Positions 44,981 to 56,485 are shown, counted from the first letter of the stretch. The stretch is DNA of 64,000 bases from Paracamarosporium sp. OC-R06-R3 (GCA_019828545.1 JACVRA010000246.1:310001-374000), one strand, 5' to 3'. Notes: generated by a model from the sequence alone, not told the origin. Program-made: numbers and translations.

Positions 44981-47149
44981 ATGGTTTCCCAGAGCGTCAA
45001 CAAGACGGGCCTGCACCCGGCCGGCGTCCAGTGAGTCCCGCCGTCACTGCTTCACTGTCGACGTAGCTGTGAGCTAACACGCACATCACTCAAGGCCTTC
45101 CAAGCAGGACCACACCGAGATCGAGGAAGAGCTCCATGACCGCGCCCACATCGACTACGACCGCGTCGCCATTGTAAGTCTGCACCCGCCTTCCGGGTCG
45201 CGCCTTCCCTTGCTGACTGCTTGCCCAGGTCGCCAATCCCTCGGTAGCTGCTCTGTACGAGGATGCTCTCGTATACGAATCAGGCTCTGCCATCACATCG
45301 ACCGGTGCGCTCTCCGCCTACTCGGGAGCCAAGACTGGACGTTCGCCCTCGGACAAGCGAATCGTAGAGGAGGATTCGTCCAAGAAAGATGTCTGGTGGG
45401 GTCCCGTGAACAAGCCCATGACACCTGATGTAAGATGCACCCCTTTTTTCCCCGTTTCTCGCCGGGCCTGCTCTGCTGTGGCCGCTCGTGAAAACGCCAG
45501 ACGTAATACAGACGGTGCCCTAGCCGACTGTAGTTGAGTGTTACCGAGCATCCCTGCAAGCCTCCTGCAAGCGCCGTTGCCCCGCATTGCGCCTCATGCA
45601 GCTCCGCCCTTAGGGAAATCCCTCACGTGGGACATGTGGTGAGCCTCGCTAATCGAGCCGCAGGTCTGGCGCATCAACCGCGAACGTGCCATCGACTACC
45701 TCAACACGAGGAACCGCATCTACGTCGTCGACGGCTTCGCGGGCTGGGATGAGCGCTACCGGATACGCGTGCGCGTCGTCTGCGCCCGCGCCTACCATGC
45801 CCTCTTCATGCGCAACATGTTGATCCGCCCTTCCAAGGAGGAGCTCGAACACTTCCACCCCGACTACGTCATCTACAATGCCGGCGCTTTCCCCGCGAAC
45901 AGATTCACCGCAGGCATGACTTCATCCACGTCCGTGGCCATCAACTTTGCCGAGAAGGAGATGGTCATCCTCGGTACCGAGTATGCCGGTGAGTATAATT
46001 CCTTTTGTAACCCTTACTTTGTACTATAAATTCGATACTCCAGATGCTAACTACTACGAAAGGTGAAATGAAGAAGGGTATCTTCACTGTCCTCTTCTTC
46101 GAGATGCCCGTCAAGCACAACGTCCTCACCCTGCACTCGTCAGCAAACGAGGGCCAGAGTGGAGACGTGACTGTTTTCTTCGGTCTTTCGGGCACTGGAA
46201 AGACCACTTTGTCTGCCGACCCCAAGCGCGCTCTCATCGGTGATGACGAGCACTGCTGGAGCGACACGGGTGTCTTCAACATCGAGGGCGGTTGCTACGC
46301 CAAGACCATCGGCCTCTCTGCTGAGAAGGAGCCCGATATTTTCGGTGCCATCCGCTTCGGCGCCATCCTTGAGAACGTTGTCTTCGACCCCGTGTCGCGT
46401 GTTGTCGACTATGACGACGACACTCTGACTGAGAACACCCGCTGCGCCTACCCCATCGAGTACATCGAGAACACTAAGATTCCCTGCATCTCTAGCAAGC
46501 ACCCCAAGAACATTGTGCTGCTTACCTGCGATGCCCGTGGTGTACTGCCCCCGATCTCCAAGCTTAACAAGGAGCAGACCATGTACCACTTCATCTCTGG
46601 TTACACTTCCAAGATGGCCGGTACCGAGCAGGGTGTAACCGAGCCCCAAGCCACATTCTCGTCTTGCTTCGCCCAGCCTTTCTTGGCCCTGCACCCCATG
46701 CGCTATGCTAAGATGCTTGCGGAGAAGATTGAGGAGCACAAGGCGGATGCTTGGTTGCTCAACACCGGCTGGGTCGGTGCTGGTGCCACTACTGGCGGAA
46801 AGGTATGATTGAAAAAGCTTCTAAACTGTCTTCCTCTGGCTAACAAATACTCCAGCGTTGCCCACTTAAGTACACTCGTGCCATCCTGGACGCCATCCAC
46901 TCTGGCGAGCTTGCAAAGGTCGAGTACGAGACATACGACACCTTCGGTCTCTCAGTACCCAAGACCTGCCCCAACGTCCCCGACGAACTCCTCAACCCTG
47001 CCAAGTCATGGAACGGCACCGCCGACTTCAAGGGCGAGGTCGAGAAGCTCGGCAAGTTGTTCATGGACAACTTCAAGAAGTACGAGGACGAAGCCACCAA
47101 CGAAGTCCTCAAGGCCGGTCCTCACGTATGCTGCTGCCCCAAGCACTAA
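44981..47149 (+). CDS. pck1: ATP-dependent phosphoenolpyruvate carboxykinase
   Basis: Exons join(44981..45030, 45095..45173, 45229..45429, 45664..45988, 46063..46802, 46856..47149), 562 aa; five introns (53-234 bp). Known: it turns oxaloacetate and ATP into PEP, CO2 and ADP, the committed step of gluconeogenesis, in the cytosol; it is induced on acetate, fatty acids or amino acids and repressed by glucose (acuF in Aspergillus, PCK1 in yeast). Seen: substrate site [28 protein letters not shown], kinase P-loop GLSGTGKT (259-266) and the metal/nucleotide box [10 protein letters not shown]. Start chosen for the [13 protein letters not shown] sequence expected of fungal PEPCK and its CACCATGG context. 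The frame stays open upstream to an ATG at 44837 and another at 44606. The C-terminus ends [11 protein letters not shown], where I would expect it to stop soon after AGP; a donor-like GTATGC overlaps those codons, so the last residues are less sure. Confidence 0.96.
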
Positions 47150-48160
47150 ACCCTTTGTCGATGCCGCGTTCCGCGTATCACTCAGGTTTTCTCTTACATT
47201 CTCTGCAGACTGCCTCTTAACCAAAGCTTCCGTTCCATTTTCCTTTACCTACCTCGGTCGATCCGCGCATCGATGTGTCGATGCCTAACGAGTTTCCTTG
47301 CCGATATCGGAATCATACCATTTCCCTTTTTCCTCTTTTTCCTTGACGCCTAATACTGGACGATTCCTCTTTTGATTGTATATTTTCTGCGATGGCCTGC
47401 CGTGGGCTTATATTATCGGGCGAGTGGGGTCGACGACGGCGAAGTTGGATGCAGAGAGAGAAAGTGGTCAGCTGCTTGGTGTAGATGTGCTTGGATAGTT
47501 GAGCTGACAGCAACATGACGTTTGTTTGTTGGTTTTGGATTCATCTCTGAATGCGCGAAATGGCATTGCATTGGCAAAAAGATGGCGTATATAGGCGCTT
47601 GCGAATTTATTAGATGATTTGTGTTCGAAATGTGTCTTCTTTTTTTTGCTTTGGTGTAGTTATGGAATGCTTCGTTGTGCAAAATGAGATGTGGGCTCGC
47701 TTTGTTAGGTTGCGGGGTGATGATATATGAGTTCGTGTATAGGTTGGGGAGGGATTAGAGTGTCTTGGACATGCTTCTTGCAATGTAAGTCTATCTCTAT
47801 TCATTATTTGTAGCTCGGTGTCTAAAGGTAGGTTATAGCGGTTGGGTTCTCGCTACTTGTGTATCTATTTGGGTGGACTATTGATTTCGTTTGAGGATAT
47901 GTCTTATTCAAGCATACATCCCATTCAAATATACATCACGCCTGCAACCATAATCCATCACCTAGGCCTTTTTTATTTATTTGATGTAAGGATTTCATCG
48001 TAGCGAACGGATACATTTTTAATTCATTCATACATTCATCCAAATAAACCTCACCAACGACTTATCCTATCCACTCAACCACACTCCAGCAATCCCCCCA
48101 AACCCCACATCCACCCCAGCACACCACGCACCCCCATCCATCCCTACTCAAACCCCCACA
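47150..48160. other. Convergent intergenic region, nothing seen
   Basis: 3' flanks of PEPCK and the minus-strand Yellow-like gene. AT-rich with T-runs (e.g. 47638-47648) and a string of C-rich, low-complexity sequence at 48080-48160. Confidence 0.55.
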
Positions 48161-49506
48161 CTAATACTCATACAAACTCTCCACCTTCCTCCCACCCCCA
48201 GGCAACCTACACCTCAGCACAGCCCCAGGATACACCCTCCCATCCACCCCATCGTTCCAATCCAGCTGATACGGCAACTGATTGATATTCATATAGATAT
48301 AACCGTCCGCACCGACGCTCGCCCCATCCGGCCAGATGATGCGCGGGTCCCGGACGAACCCGTGCGTCTGCCCGTCGCTAGGGTCGAAGTAGTAAATCGC
48401 GTTGTGCGAGGGGATAAGCTGGTAGATGAGGCCGTTAGAGTCCGCCTCGAAGCCGTTTGCGTCGCCGCCGCGCTGGCCGTGGGAAGACACATTTGCGTGG
48501 GCTTGGATCTCGGCGAGGGGGTTTGTGTCTTGGGCGCGCAGGTTGCGCGTGGGGATGCTGTAGAGCGTGGGCTGGGAGAGCGGCGAGTAGTACATTGTGC
48601 GGCCGTCCGGGCTGAGCTGGATGCCGTCGAGGCCTTCTTGCTGCCAGGTTATTGGCGCGCCGCTTTGGTGGAGGTAGAAGGGGTGGCCTTGGTACGAGGG
48701 GACGTCGTTTTGGCCGCGCAGGACCGACGCGTCTTGCGTGAGGCGCCGCCAGGAGGTGCCTGTGCCGAGATCCAGCATGATGAAGCCTGGGCGGCCTTCG
48801 TTGGAGGAGTCGACGAGGTAGGCGATGCCTGCGCCCGAGGTGTCGGTTAGGTTTGGGTTGAAGTCGAAGCGGAGGTCGTTGAGGTAGCTGTCGGGGTAGT
48901 GCACGCTTGCGGGGAACGTGTACGTCTGGTAGATGGAGTTGTTTGCGAGGGAGATGGCGACGAGTTTGGGGCCGCCGGGCTGCGCGTATGGCATTGATGG
49001 GTCGCCTTGCGCGTTGTGCACTGTTGGGCGGCCTGTGTCGAGGGCCCAGAGGGTTTCTGGTCGCTGCGAGCTGTTGGATGTGATGTAGATTGCTTGGACG
49101 CTGATGAATGCTGAGGCGTTTCCTGAGCCGAAGGGGATCCCGTTCCAGGAGGTGTTCAGTTGGTCTGGCGGCAGGTTGAGTTTGGCGGATGGATAGGGTG
49201 CTTCTGCTGTTTCATTCACTACCACGCCCAGTGTATAGTCGTAGGATCCGCGCGTGTAGGTTGTGAAGATGCGGCCATCCGAAGCGACGGCGATGCCAAT
49301 CGGCCATTGGTCGTAGTCTTGATGAATGTTAGTTTACAACTCTTTTCTGAAACACAATCGCGTTCCCTACAGTAGTGCACCTCCTCTATCGGTGGTCCGT
49401 ATGTTCCATTGTCCACCCTCAACCTCGTACCAGTGCTGTTCTGGAACGTCACTTGACTGGCTGCCAACGACGCGGTTAGCAGAGAAAGTAGAACCCTGGT
49501 CGCCAT
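48161..49506 (-). CDS. Secreted Yellow / major royal jelly protein-like beta-propeller
   Basis: Exons complement(join(48161..49317, 49371..49506)), 430 aa; intron 53 bp, phase 1. Exon 1 supplies a signal peptide (MATRVLLSLLTASLAASQ) and an N-x-S site, so this start is well supported. The rest is a six-bladed beta-propeller-like sequence: YYDQWPIGIAVASDGRIFTT, the family motif LWALDTGRP, DLRFDFN, GIAYLVDSSNEGRPGFIMLD, GIQLSPDGRTMYYSPL and a closing WPDGASVGADGYIYMNINQL. Known: the family includes insect Yellow and royal jelly proteins; fungal and bacterial members are secreted with mostly unknown activities, sometimes suggested as lactonases or dopachrome-converting enzymes. No active site can be inferred. 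It stands alone, convergent with PEPCK. Confidence 0.9.
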
Positions 49507-50050
49507 TTTGTGATAGAGTTGTGATAACTGTCCTTGTACATCATCGTCAATAAAGTGGAGGAAGCACTCGTATATGAACGTGCATGTTGACACTCGTCAT
49601 AAATTCCGGCTCTGCGAAGCACTCCGGGAATAATCACCGCCATACATCATTGGCGTTCCGATCCGTCCGCCTACTGCATACGCGTACACAGTGATGGTCA
49701 TGGTGATGCACTTGTACGCGGAAGAACATCCCTAGCGCGGCTCGAACGCGATCGGCAACTGACGTCTTTGATCCATCGGACTTAAGTCGGTCGTGAGAGA
49801 AACATGCGGAACTGCACGCCAATCAACTTTGCACAAGTTTGGAAATTTGAACATAGTACTAAACGAGACTCATTGCAAGAATCATGGGTATCAATTCTCA
49901 ATCTACCAGCTCCCCGTAAAAACGCCAACCACATCTCAGTGGACCTCATCGCGTTTTTCCAACATCCAATGGTTTAGCAGTTGAATGTTGAAAAGAAAAC
50001 CTTGCTAGATTTGCCATCTGCGCGAAGGTCTATGCGATGCTAATGCTCTC
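49507..50050. other. Intergenic, nothing seen
   Basis: Promoter of the Yellow-like gene and 3' flank of the Rsm1-like gene. No ORF, RNA gene or repeat that I can support. Confidence 0.5.
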
Positions 50051-51609
50051 CTAGTCCTTCTCAGCGATACTCCTCACGCTCTTCGTACTCTTGATACTCT
50101 TGATACTCTTCGTGCTCTTCAAGCTCTTTTTTGAGGCTGTCCTCTTTAGCTTGGCCTTGAGTTTCTTCCATTTCGAATGCAGATCATCATCCTTGACCTC
50201 ATTTGTCGGGCTTCGTGGCTCGCTATCGGTGCTACCGCGCGGATACGTGAACTCGCTTCCTAGATCCACACTCTCTATGTTCTTCGTGTGTGTGGGCTCT
50301 TTCTCTCTCTTCTCTTTCTTTGTACCCAGCAACATAAACTCTTGAGTCTGCCAGCCAGCCATTTTCGCTATAGGACCGTCGGTGGGGTTGTTTTGGGTTT
50401 CGGGATTCTTCCATGGGCAGTGCTCACGGTGTGATTCGACCAAGTTGAGGCGCAGAGTTTCAATAGGTACATCAAGCTTCTTGCTCATCTCTTTGAGTCG
50501 ATCATCCTTGCAAAGCCACAGACCGACGCGCTGATGGCAATGGCCGCATACCGCCATTGATATTTTCGTCTCGGAAACGCCCGTCCAGCCAAAGATGGCA
50601 AACAAGAATGAAACGATCTCTGTGGGCGTTGTAGGAGGGTTCTCAGACGCATCGGAGGAAGGGGGGTTGAAGAAGGAGGTAGGCACGCGCTTGAGAATAT
50701 CCTCTACACGAGGATCCGGGTATATAAGGTTCTCCAATATCGGAAGGTCGCTGACGACGGCTTTGAAGGAGCGGTAACGAGCGAGAAATTCGATCGTACT
50801 CTGCGCGCGATTGGGTATAGGTATGTGGTAAATGTCGTCTGGAGTTTGTTAGCCTTAGAAGGTAGCAAAGGGGCACCTGGAGGCCTACCTTGGCAGCCGC
50901 GCCTCTTCCACAGGCAGTCATCATGATGTGCATCTACGATAAGCTCTCTGTACTTATCCACCAATGCATCTTCGACTTCTGTTGTCAGATCCTCGCTCAT
51001 GTCCAGTTCCTTGCCATCCTTGTCCTTTCTCTTGGGCCGTAGCCTCACTACGAGCCTCTTTTCGCAGCCTCCTTTGCAAGCCACAGTATTCCAGGAGTCG
51101 CATGACCAACCCCGCTTTGCCCACTCAACTTCTCCAATCGCATCTGGCTTGTTGGTCCACTTCTTCACGTCGGCGAAAGTCTTCAGTCGCGCGAGGAATT
51201 GCTCCTGGCTGTACGGCTGGTAATTCACTGCTTTCCGGGGCGTCGTCGACTTGACTGATGTTTGATGTTGTCCTACTACACGCACACCACCTGGGCTGGG
51301 ACTGCCGGTCTTCTCGACGCCCTCTTTGCGTGGTGTAAGTAGTTGTGATTTCAGCTGCTGTATCCGCTCGCTGCCCGATACTTGTCGCGAGCGATCCATG
51401 CCAATATCCGAGGTTCGATAGCGTTTCGAGGCGGGTTCGGGCGTAGAGGGCTGTGTGAGTGAGGTTGCGGAGCCGTTGGACTCGCGGAGGGTGTTGGCCA
51501 GGGAGGTGGTCGAAGCGCTCGCATTTTGCAGCCTATCCAGCAGCGTTTCGAACTTCCGCTTTGTGGTAGCAAGCGCCGGCTCTCGTGGCGGCGATGGTGA
51601 AGAGGCCAT
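50051..51609 (-). CDS. rsm1: C3HC zinc-finger protein, Rsm1/NIPA-like
   Basis: Exons complement(join(50051..50838, 50889..51609)), 502 aa; intron 50 bp, phase 1. The N-terminal 150 residues are Ser/Thr/Pro-rich. The zf-C3HC domain spans the intron: RGWSCDSWNTVACKGGCEKRLVVRL, then HHDDCLWKRRGC. A second, Rsm1-type module follows (AVCGHCHQRVGLWLC and ESHREHCPWKNP). The tail is Lys/Ser-rich with KS-[IT]-K repeats that come from short tandem DNA repeats near 50086-50125. Known: Rsm1 in fission yeast supports mRNA export; animal NIPA/ZC3HC1 is a nuclear-basket protein. Inferred: nuclear, RNA-export or nuclear-pore role. Start chosen at MASSPSPPREP; an in-frame Met at 51687 would add 26 residues that look like leader. 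Confidence 0.92.
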
Positions 51610-52136
51610 GTTGGGCTGTGGATAATGCGCGCTGCGGGCAAAGCAGTACGGCGCTCTTGTGGCTTGCCCTTTGTTTACTGTTGTCAAAGGCAGGGCGGGA
51701 GGGCAGGTGACAGGGATCTCGAGTCGACAAGAACAGACGGAGGTGAAACTATCGCATCTCTGGCTTTGTCTCAGAGCAGGTCGTAGTCACGAGTGCAGAA
51801 TCACATATCCAGCGCAATGGCTAGTGCCGTTGTCGTGGAGAACGCGTCCAAACCTCCGAGAGACGCCGCTTTGCCAAGGCCGCCTTACGTACTTTCACAG
51901 CTCTAAACACCCCACCACGCCGTCCCATTGCGTACATGCTACCGCAATTCGCGCCATATAAGTACTTTTTCTTCGCCCTAGTCATTCTGGCGGCCTCATT
52001 GCTTCCCTTTTCTTCTCTCCTTTCCCGCAGTACTCTTCGGCTCGCTCAATTGAAACAGCACCTGTACCCCTCCCCCGCAATTGCTGCACCAAAACCTTCA
52101 AGCTCGTTTTTCAGTACCAACAAATCGATCGTCACC
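51610..52136. promoter_or_regulatory. Shared divergent promoter of rsm1 and met22
   Basis: About 530 bp between divergent start codons. On the met22 side there is TATAAG at 51957-51962 and a CT-rich tract (about 52000-52030). A frame open from 51936 runs into met22 (see finding). Confidence 0.5.
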
Positions 52137-53201
52137 ATGGCGTACGAGAAAGAACTCGAGACTGCCCTTCTAGCTGTGCAGCGCGCTACCCTTCTCACCA
52201 AATCCGTCTTCTCGTCGCATTCAAAGGGCACCCTCACCAAGTCGGATGCTTCACCCGTCACAATTGGCGACTTCGGCGCTCAAGCCCTCATCATCGCATC
52301 CATAAAACACGCCTTCCCCGAAGACGAGGTTGTTGGCGAAGAAGACGCAGACGATCTTCGTGCGAACGACTCCCTCCGTGACCTAGTGTGGGACTTGGTC
52401 ACGGCCGCCAAGTTGGAAGACAGTGCGGCAGAAGATAAGATTGGAGGACCTATCAAGAGCAAGGATGCTATGCTAGAGGCCATAGATAATGGGAGGAGCG
52501 CTGGAGGAAGGCAGGGCAGGATTTGGGCACTTGATCCTATCGACGGAACGAAGGGGTTTCTGCGTGGTGGACAATACGCTGTCTGTCTCGCGCTCATGGT
52601 AGATGGTGTCCCGACCGTTGGAGTTCTTGGATGTCCCAACCTACCTGTGGACGACAAGGCCCCTCTGGACTCTTCTATTGGCACTGACGCAGACTCTGGA
52701 GAAGGCAAGGGCGTTCTGTTTAGCGCTGTGAAGGGCGAGGGGGCCTCAAGCCGACCGCTCGGCAAGGCAGGACTGCAAGAGGCGAAGAACATCTCGATGA
52801 AGTCTATCACAGATATCAGCGAAGCCACATTCTGCGAGAGCGTAGAAGCCGGCCACTCGAGCCACGGTGATCAGGCAAGTATCGCCTCCAAGCTCGGCAT
52901 TACAAAAGCTAGCGTCCGGATGGATTCACAGGCCAAATATGCGTCCATCGCGAGAGGAGCTGGTGATCTATATCTGAGACTACCAGTCAGCAAAACGTAC
53001 GAGGAAAAGATCTGGGATCACGCTGCCGGTGTTGTTATCGTACAAGAGGCCGGAGGCGAAGTCACTGATGCACATGGCAAACCGTTGGACTTTGGCATTG
53101 GCAGGACGCTAAAGGAGAACAAGGGTGTCGTGGCTGCACCGAAAGCAGTCTTCCCTAAAGTCATCGAGGTAGTTAAGGAGGTTCTCGGTGCAAAGCAATA
53201 G
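52137..53201 (+). CDS. met22: 3'(2'),5'-bisphosphate nucleotidase (Met22/Hal2)
   Basis: No introns; 354 aa from the favoured ATG at 52137 (context GTCACCATGGCG; MAYEKELE opens most fungal homologues I know). Known: removes the 3'-phosphate of 3'-phosphoadenosine 5'-phosphate (PAP) left by sulfate assimilation; Mg-dependent and inhibited by Li and Na, so it matters for salt tolerance and methionine synthesis; PAP build-up also blocks Xrn exonucleases. Seen: inositol-phosphatase fold motifs EDEVVGEEDAD, the metal site DPIDGTKGF (D133 and D136) and WDHAAGVVIVQEAGG. Length from this start is normal. The same frame is open 67 codons further up, with a hydrophobic segment; I treat that as leader, not protein. 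Confidence 0.95.
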   Translation: MAYEKELETALLAVQRATLLTKSVFSSHSKGTLTKSDASPVTIGDFGAQALIIASIKHAFPEDEVVGEEDADDLRANDSLRDLVWDLVTAAKLEDSAAEDKIGGPIKSKDAMLEAIDNGRSAGGRQGRIWALDPIDGTKGFLRGGQYAVCLALMVDGVPTVGVLGCPNLPVDDKAPLDSSIGTDADSGEGKGVLFSAVKGEGASSRPLGKAGLQEAKNISMKSITDISEATFCESVEAGHSSHGDQASIASKLGITKASVRMDSQAKYASIARGAGDLYLRLPVSKTYEEKIWDHAAGVVIVQEAGGEVTDAHGKPLDFGIGRTLKENKGVVAAPKAVFPKVIEVVKEVLGAKQ

Positions 53202-53340
53202 ACTCCGCAAAGAACTATCTAACGTGTCGACGAATGCACAGTTACGACTGCTGAAAAATTCTTATTCACGTTTTATATACAGGTTTTCATCTCCGTGTAT
53301 CGCCAAAGGTTTCAATAAATACTAATCAAGAACGTTAGCG

Positions 53341-54747
53341 CTACCTCAACCTCTCTTTACACAACCCAATTGCCACATCCGCAGTTGCTCCATCAAAGAA
53401 GTCATTCAACACTATCACAACACTTTCTTCTCTTGTCAAGCACTTCCCACACTCCCCTCTCAACAAAGGCAAAATCTTTGCATCGCACACCGGCTTCGTC
53501 GCCAGAATTGGGCTCGTACTAACATCCGCATCCAGCACCGACGCAATAATTACATCCCGAATGTTCGTCGCAGTAGCCTGACACTGCAGGAGCGTGATTG
53601 GATGTCCTTTTGGAGGATTTTTAGACATATCGTTGAGCTTGTTGACCATAGACTCGCCGGTTAATGTGGCGTTGGCAGTATCGTCGTAATTAGAAACCTG
53701 ATTAACATTTTGCAGAACCAAGAGACGCCTTTTCTCATTGCGCAGGTCGCGGATGCTCTTCCTCATATCATCCAGACTCCCGACTTGCAAATCCTTGCCT
53801 TGCAATACTTCCTTCAGAACATTACTGAGGTCATCGCCGCTTGGTCTGGGGCAGTCACCGGGGACGCCATCCCACCTGTTTTGTATCACAACAATCTCAT
53901 CCTTATGCTGCACCAAGAATTCCGCAATCGTCCGCAAGAGATCCTTGTAACTCATACCTGGTATGGCACCGTGTTGGAAATACCATGTATCTTCCAGCGG
54001 ACTCACTTTCTGCATCTGCCTGTGGCACTTCGCAGGCCTGAACTCAAAGTATCTTGCCCCAATTTTCAGTATTGTTTCCAGACTATCTTTCTGCGTTATA
54101 GCTAATGCGCGAATGATATCCGGCGCGATGCGATTGATTGCTCCATCGCCGACTTTGTTCAAGATGTCGAATACGTGCGGTAGATTACATCCCAAGACCT
54201 CTTTGATGACGCCAGTTCCTGCATGCTGGAGCAGAGCCATAGGTGTTGTCATATTATTCATACCGATATCGTGTGCGGCAGGCAATACCACGCGGTTAAA
54301 CTTCTTATTCGAAATATCTTGTCCTTGGGGCAGCACGTCCTTCATCCAGTTCTCCAAGTTCCGAGTGACAGTTACATAGCCTAGATGCTGTTTTGGCAGA
54401 CCTGCCACACCGGGTCCGGCGTCGTAAAACCCATAGCAAATCACCAGGTCTTCGACGAACACGCTAGGCGTCTGGTCCATGTTCTTCATGGTGCCATCGC
54501 CGAGCTTACCAGTGAGAGTGTCGACGTCGATCCATTGCGTGTTCAGCTCGCGCCCATCGCGACGCACTGTGAACTGGAAGCGGCCTGTGAATTTGAAGCG
54601 GGGTAGATTGGAAGATTCGACTTCAAGGTGATCACACGTGTATTGCTGGAGATTGTTCTTGGTAACGGATTTTTTGGGAACGGAAAACTCAATGGAGGTA
54701 CCAGGGACGGTGAGGTATGAGAAACAAAGTACCCCCTTGGATGGCAT
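53341..54747 (-). CDS. PLC-like phosphodiesterase (TIM-barrel, PI-PLC X-type)
   Basis: Single exon, 468 aa. About the first 145 residues are beta-rich and unlike the barrel. The catalytic part follows: LPAAHDIGMN (His159), IGARYFEFRPAK (Glu235, Arg237), WYFQHGAIPGMSYKD (His259) and EIVVIQNRWDGV, the two-histidine layout of bacterial-type PI-PLC and related proteins. Known: such proteins cleave phosphoinositol or similar phosphodiesters by acid-base catalysis without calcium; many fungal members have unknown substrates. No signal peptide or membrane anchor is seen, so a cytosolic location is likely. It converges with met22, 139 bp away. The N-terminal domain resembles cytolysin-like or lectin-like beta folds only in composition; I do not assign it. 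Confidence 0.85.
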   Translation of the reverse strand: MPSKGVLCFSYLTVPGTSIEFSVPKKSVTKNNLQQYTCDHLEVESSNLPRFKFTGRFQFTVRRDGRELNTQWIDVDTLTGKLGDGTMKNMDQTPSVFVEDLVICYGFYDAGPGVAGLPKQHLGYVTVTRNLENWMKDVLPQGQDISNKKFNRVVLPAAHDIGMNNMTTPMALLQHAGTGVIKEVLGCNLPHVFDILNKVGDGAINRIAPDIIRALAITQKDSLETILKIGARYFEFRPAKCHRQMQKVSPLEDTWYFQHGAIPGMSYKDLLRTIAEFLVQHKDEIVVIQNRWDGVPGDCPRPSGDDLSNVLKEVLQGKDLQVGSLDDMRKSIRDLRNEKRRLLVLQNVNQVSNYDDTANATLTGESMVNKLNDMSKNPPKGHPITLLQCQATATNIRDVIIASVLDADVSTSPILATKPVCDAKILPLLRGECGKCLTREESVVIVLNDFFDGATADVAIGLCKERLR

Positions 54748-56485
54748 GGTGGCTCCGTCTTTGGATGCGCGTTGTGTCTAAAAGAGGAATTAATCAAATT
54801 GCTGCGATTTTATATTCTCTCATTAATAGAAGCCTGGCTCTTTCTAAAATAATATTGTTTGTGGCTGTGATGAATTGCTCTCAATGCGACGCCATCAGTA
54901 TGAAAGACTTGCGTTGACGATGGAATATAGAAGAGGGTCAAGCTGAAGACGATGTGCCATCTGTCCGAACCTCAGCTCGACTTAGAGGCATGAATCTTAC
55001 GGCACCCCACGAAAACGTAAGCTATCCGCCCTTGCCGACTTGGCCAGACCAATTGGAGTCCTAATCTGAGGAAGTCTGTCGGCTCCACTTCTTCAAGAAC
55101 ATCAAACAGACCCTTGACTAGTTTAGTGCACCATGTTAGTTGTGAGGGGTACGACAACACAGAACAGACCGCTAGATATTGTCTAGACTTTTTTAGGAAC
55201 ACACTTTGTGTGCTTATCTTGAATGTTATGACCTGACTCACAGTATCTTCGAAATGTGCTAATGACACCTTGAGATTTGGGCGCGTTGGCTGTAAAAGGG
55301 AAAGGTACCTCAATTTAACTTCAAATGATTCATGGCGTGTCTGAGTTATTGCAACGTCTAAAAGATAGAATGTTTAGGACATACAAGTTGTGATCGCCTT
55401 TCATTTGCGTAATGATAAGGACTGGCTTTTAGCTCGCCTCTGATATTCTAAGGTGCATACTGGGGGTATTTCGCACCACACGACTAACGCACATACAAAG
55501 TGACGAAGGCCCATAAGAAAAGATTATTTTACATGAGAAGGTATGCTTCAAGCCGCATTTGTATTCGAAACTTAGAGGTAACTTATCGCTTGCCGTACAA
55601 TTCGCAAATTGTTCGCATCTGTACCTACCGACAGTGACCAGCTGTACTCAACTTCCGCTTCAATTAGGGCCAAATAGATTTTCTCGAAGACTAAGATAGA
55701 TTAGCTTGTCCAGTTCGCCAGGATAGAGAGTTCAGGCATGTTCATATAGACGGCAATGTTCAAAAATTAATTCAGAGTAATTGGCCAGTATAGGCAACTC
55801 TAATATAAGCTACCTTGACCTATTACTGTTCTTGTGACGCACTATACCTGATTTATTACACAACATACTCGCAGGATAAGTTAAGTCTATTCATATATTT
55901 GTATTGTTTAGTACCTCTGGTTTGGATGGAATTCTGTAGGTCAGGCTAATGCGAAGACTGTCACTGATGTGTTAGAGTAGCACGTGGAACCAACGCTAAA
56001 GCACCGACCGAAGAGTCTACAACGTGTACGTACGATACGTGTGATATATTGGCAGTGGGAAAAGCAGATTACTTGGTGCGCAATGGTTGCACACCTATTG
56101 ACACTTGTACTTCTTGGTCCTTCGTCTGCTCTCACAGTACCGATCAAGAACATGCGCGACCGGATCACTGCCCACTTTGGGATAATGTGCAGGAATACTT
56201 AGGGCTGACGTAAGTGTGCTAGTTGCAATTGAGCCAAGCTTATACGCCAATCGCAAAATATTTTCCTGTTACAGGAAAGCTCGGCTCAAGAGGACTGTAC
56301 ATTGGATCCGACATATATCGTGGGACATCAGCCTCCAAATTAGCAGAAGTCATGTTGCCGGCGCAATGCCAAGCCACAAGACTGCATTTAAGAATGTTAC
56401 TCAGCCTTCTTCAATCTTATTTGGACGTCTGGCTATGTACTTGGTTTCATTGACTTGATATCTTGACAGTGGGCACAAACCTACG
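54748..56485. other. 1.7-kb AT-rich gap, possible repeat relic
   Basis: AT-rich, TpA-rich sequence with no coding signal across 55300-55950. Short ORFs at 54972-55313 (-) and 55984-56202 (+) lack known motifs. I see no terminal repeats. The last part is the P450 promoter. Confidence 0.45.

Noticed and set aside
54972..55313. Minus-strand 113-aa ORF in the AT-rich gap
   Set aside because: Some protein-like patches, but no family match, no start context and surroundings full of stops; at most a relic.
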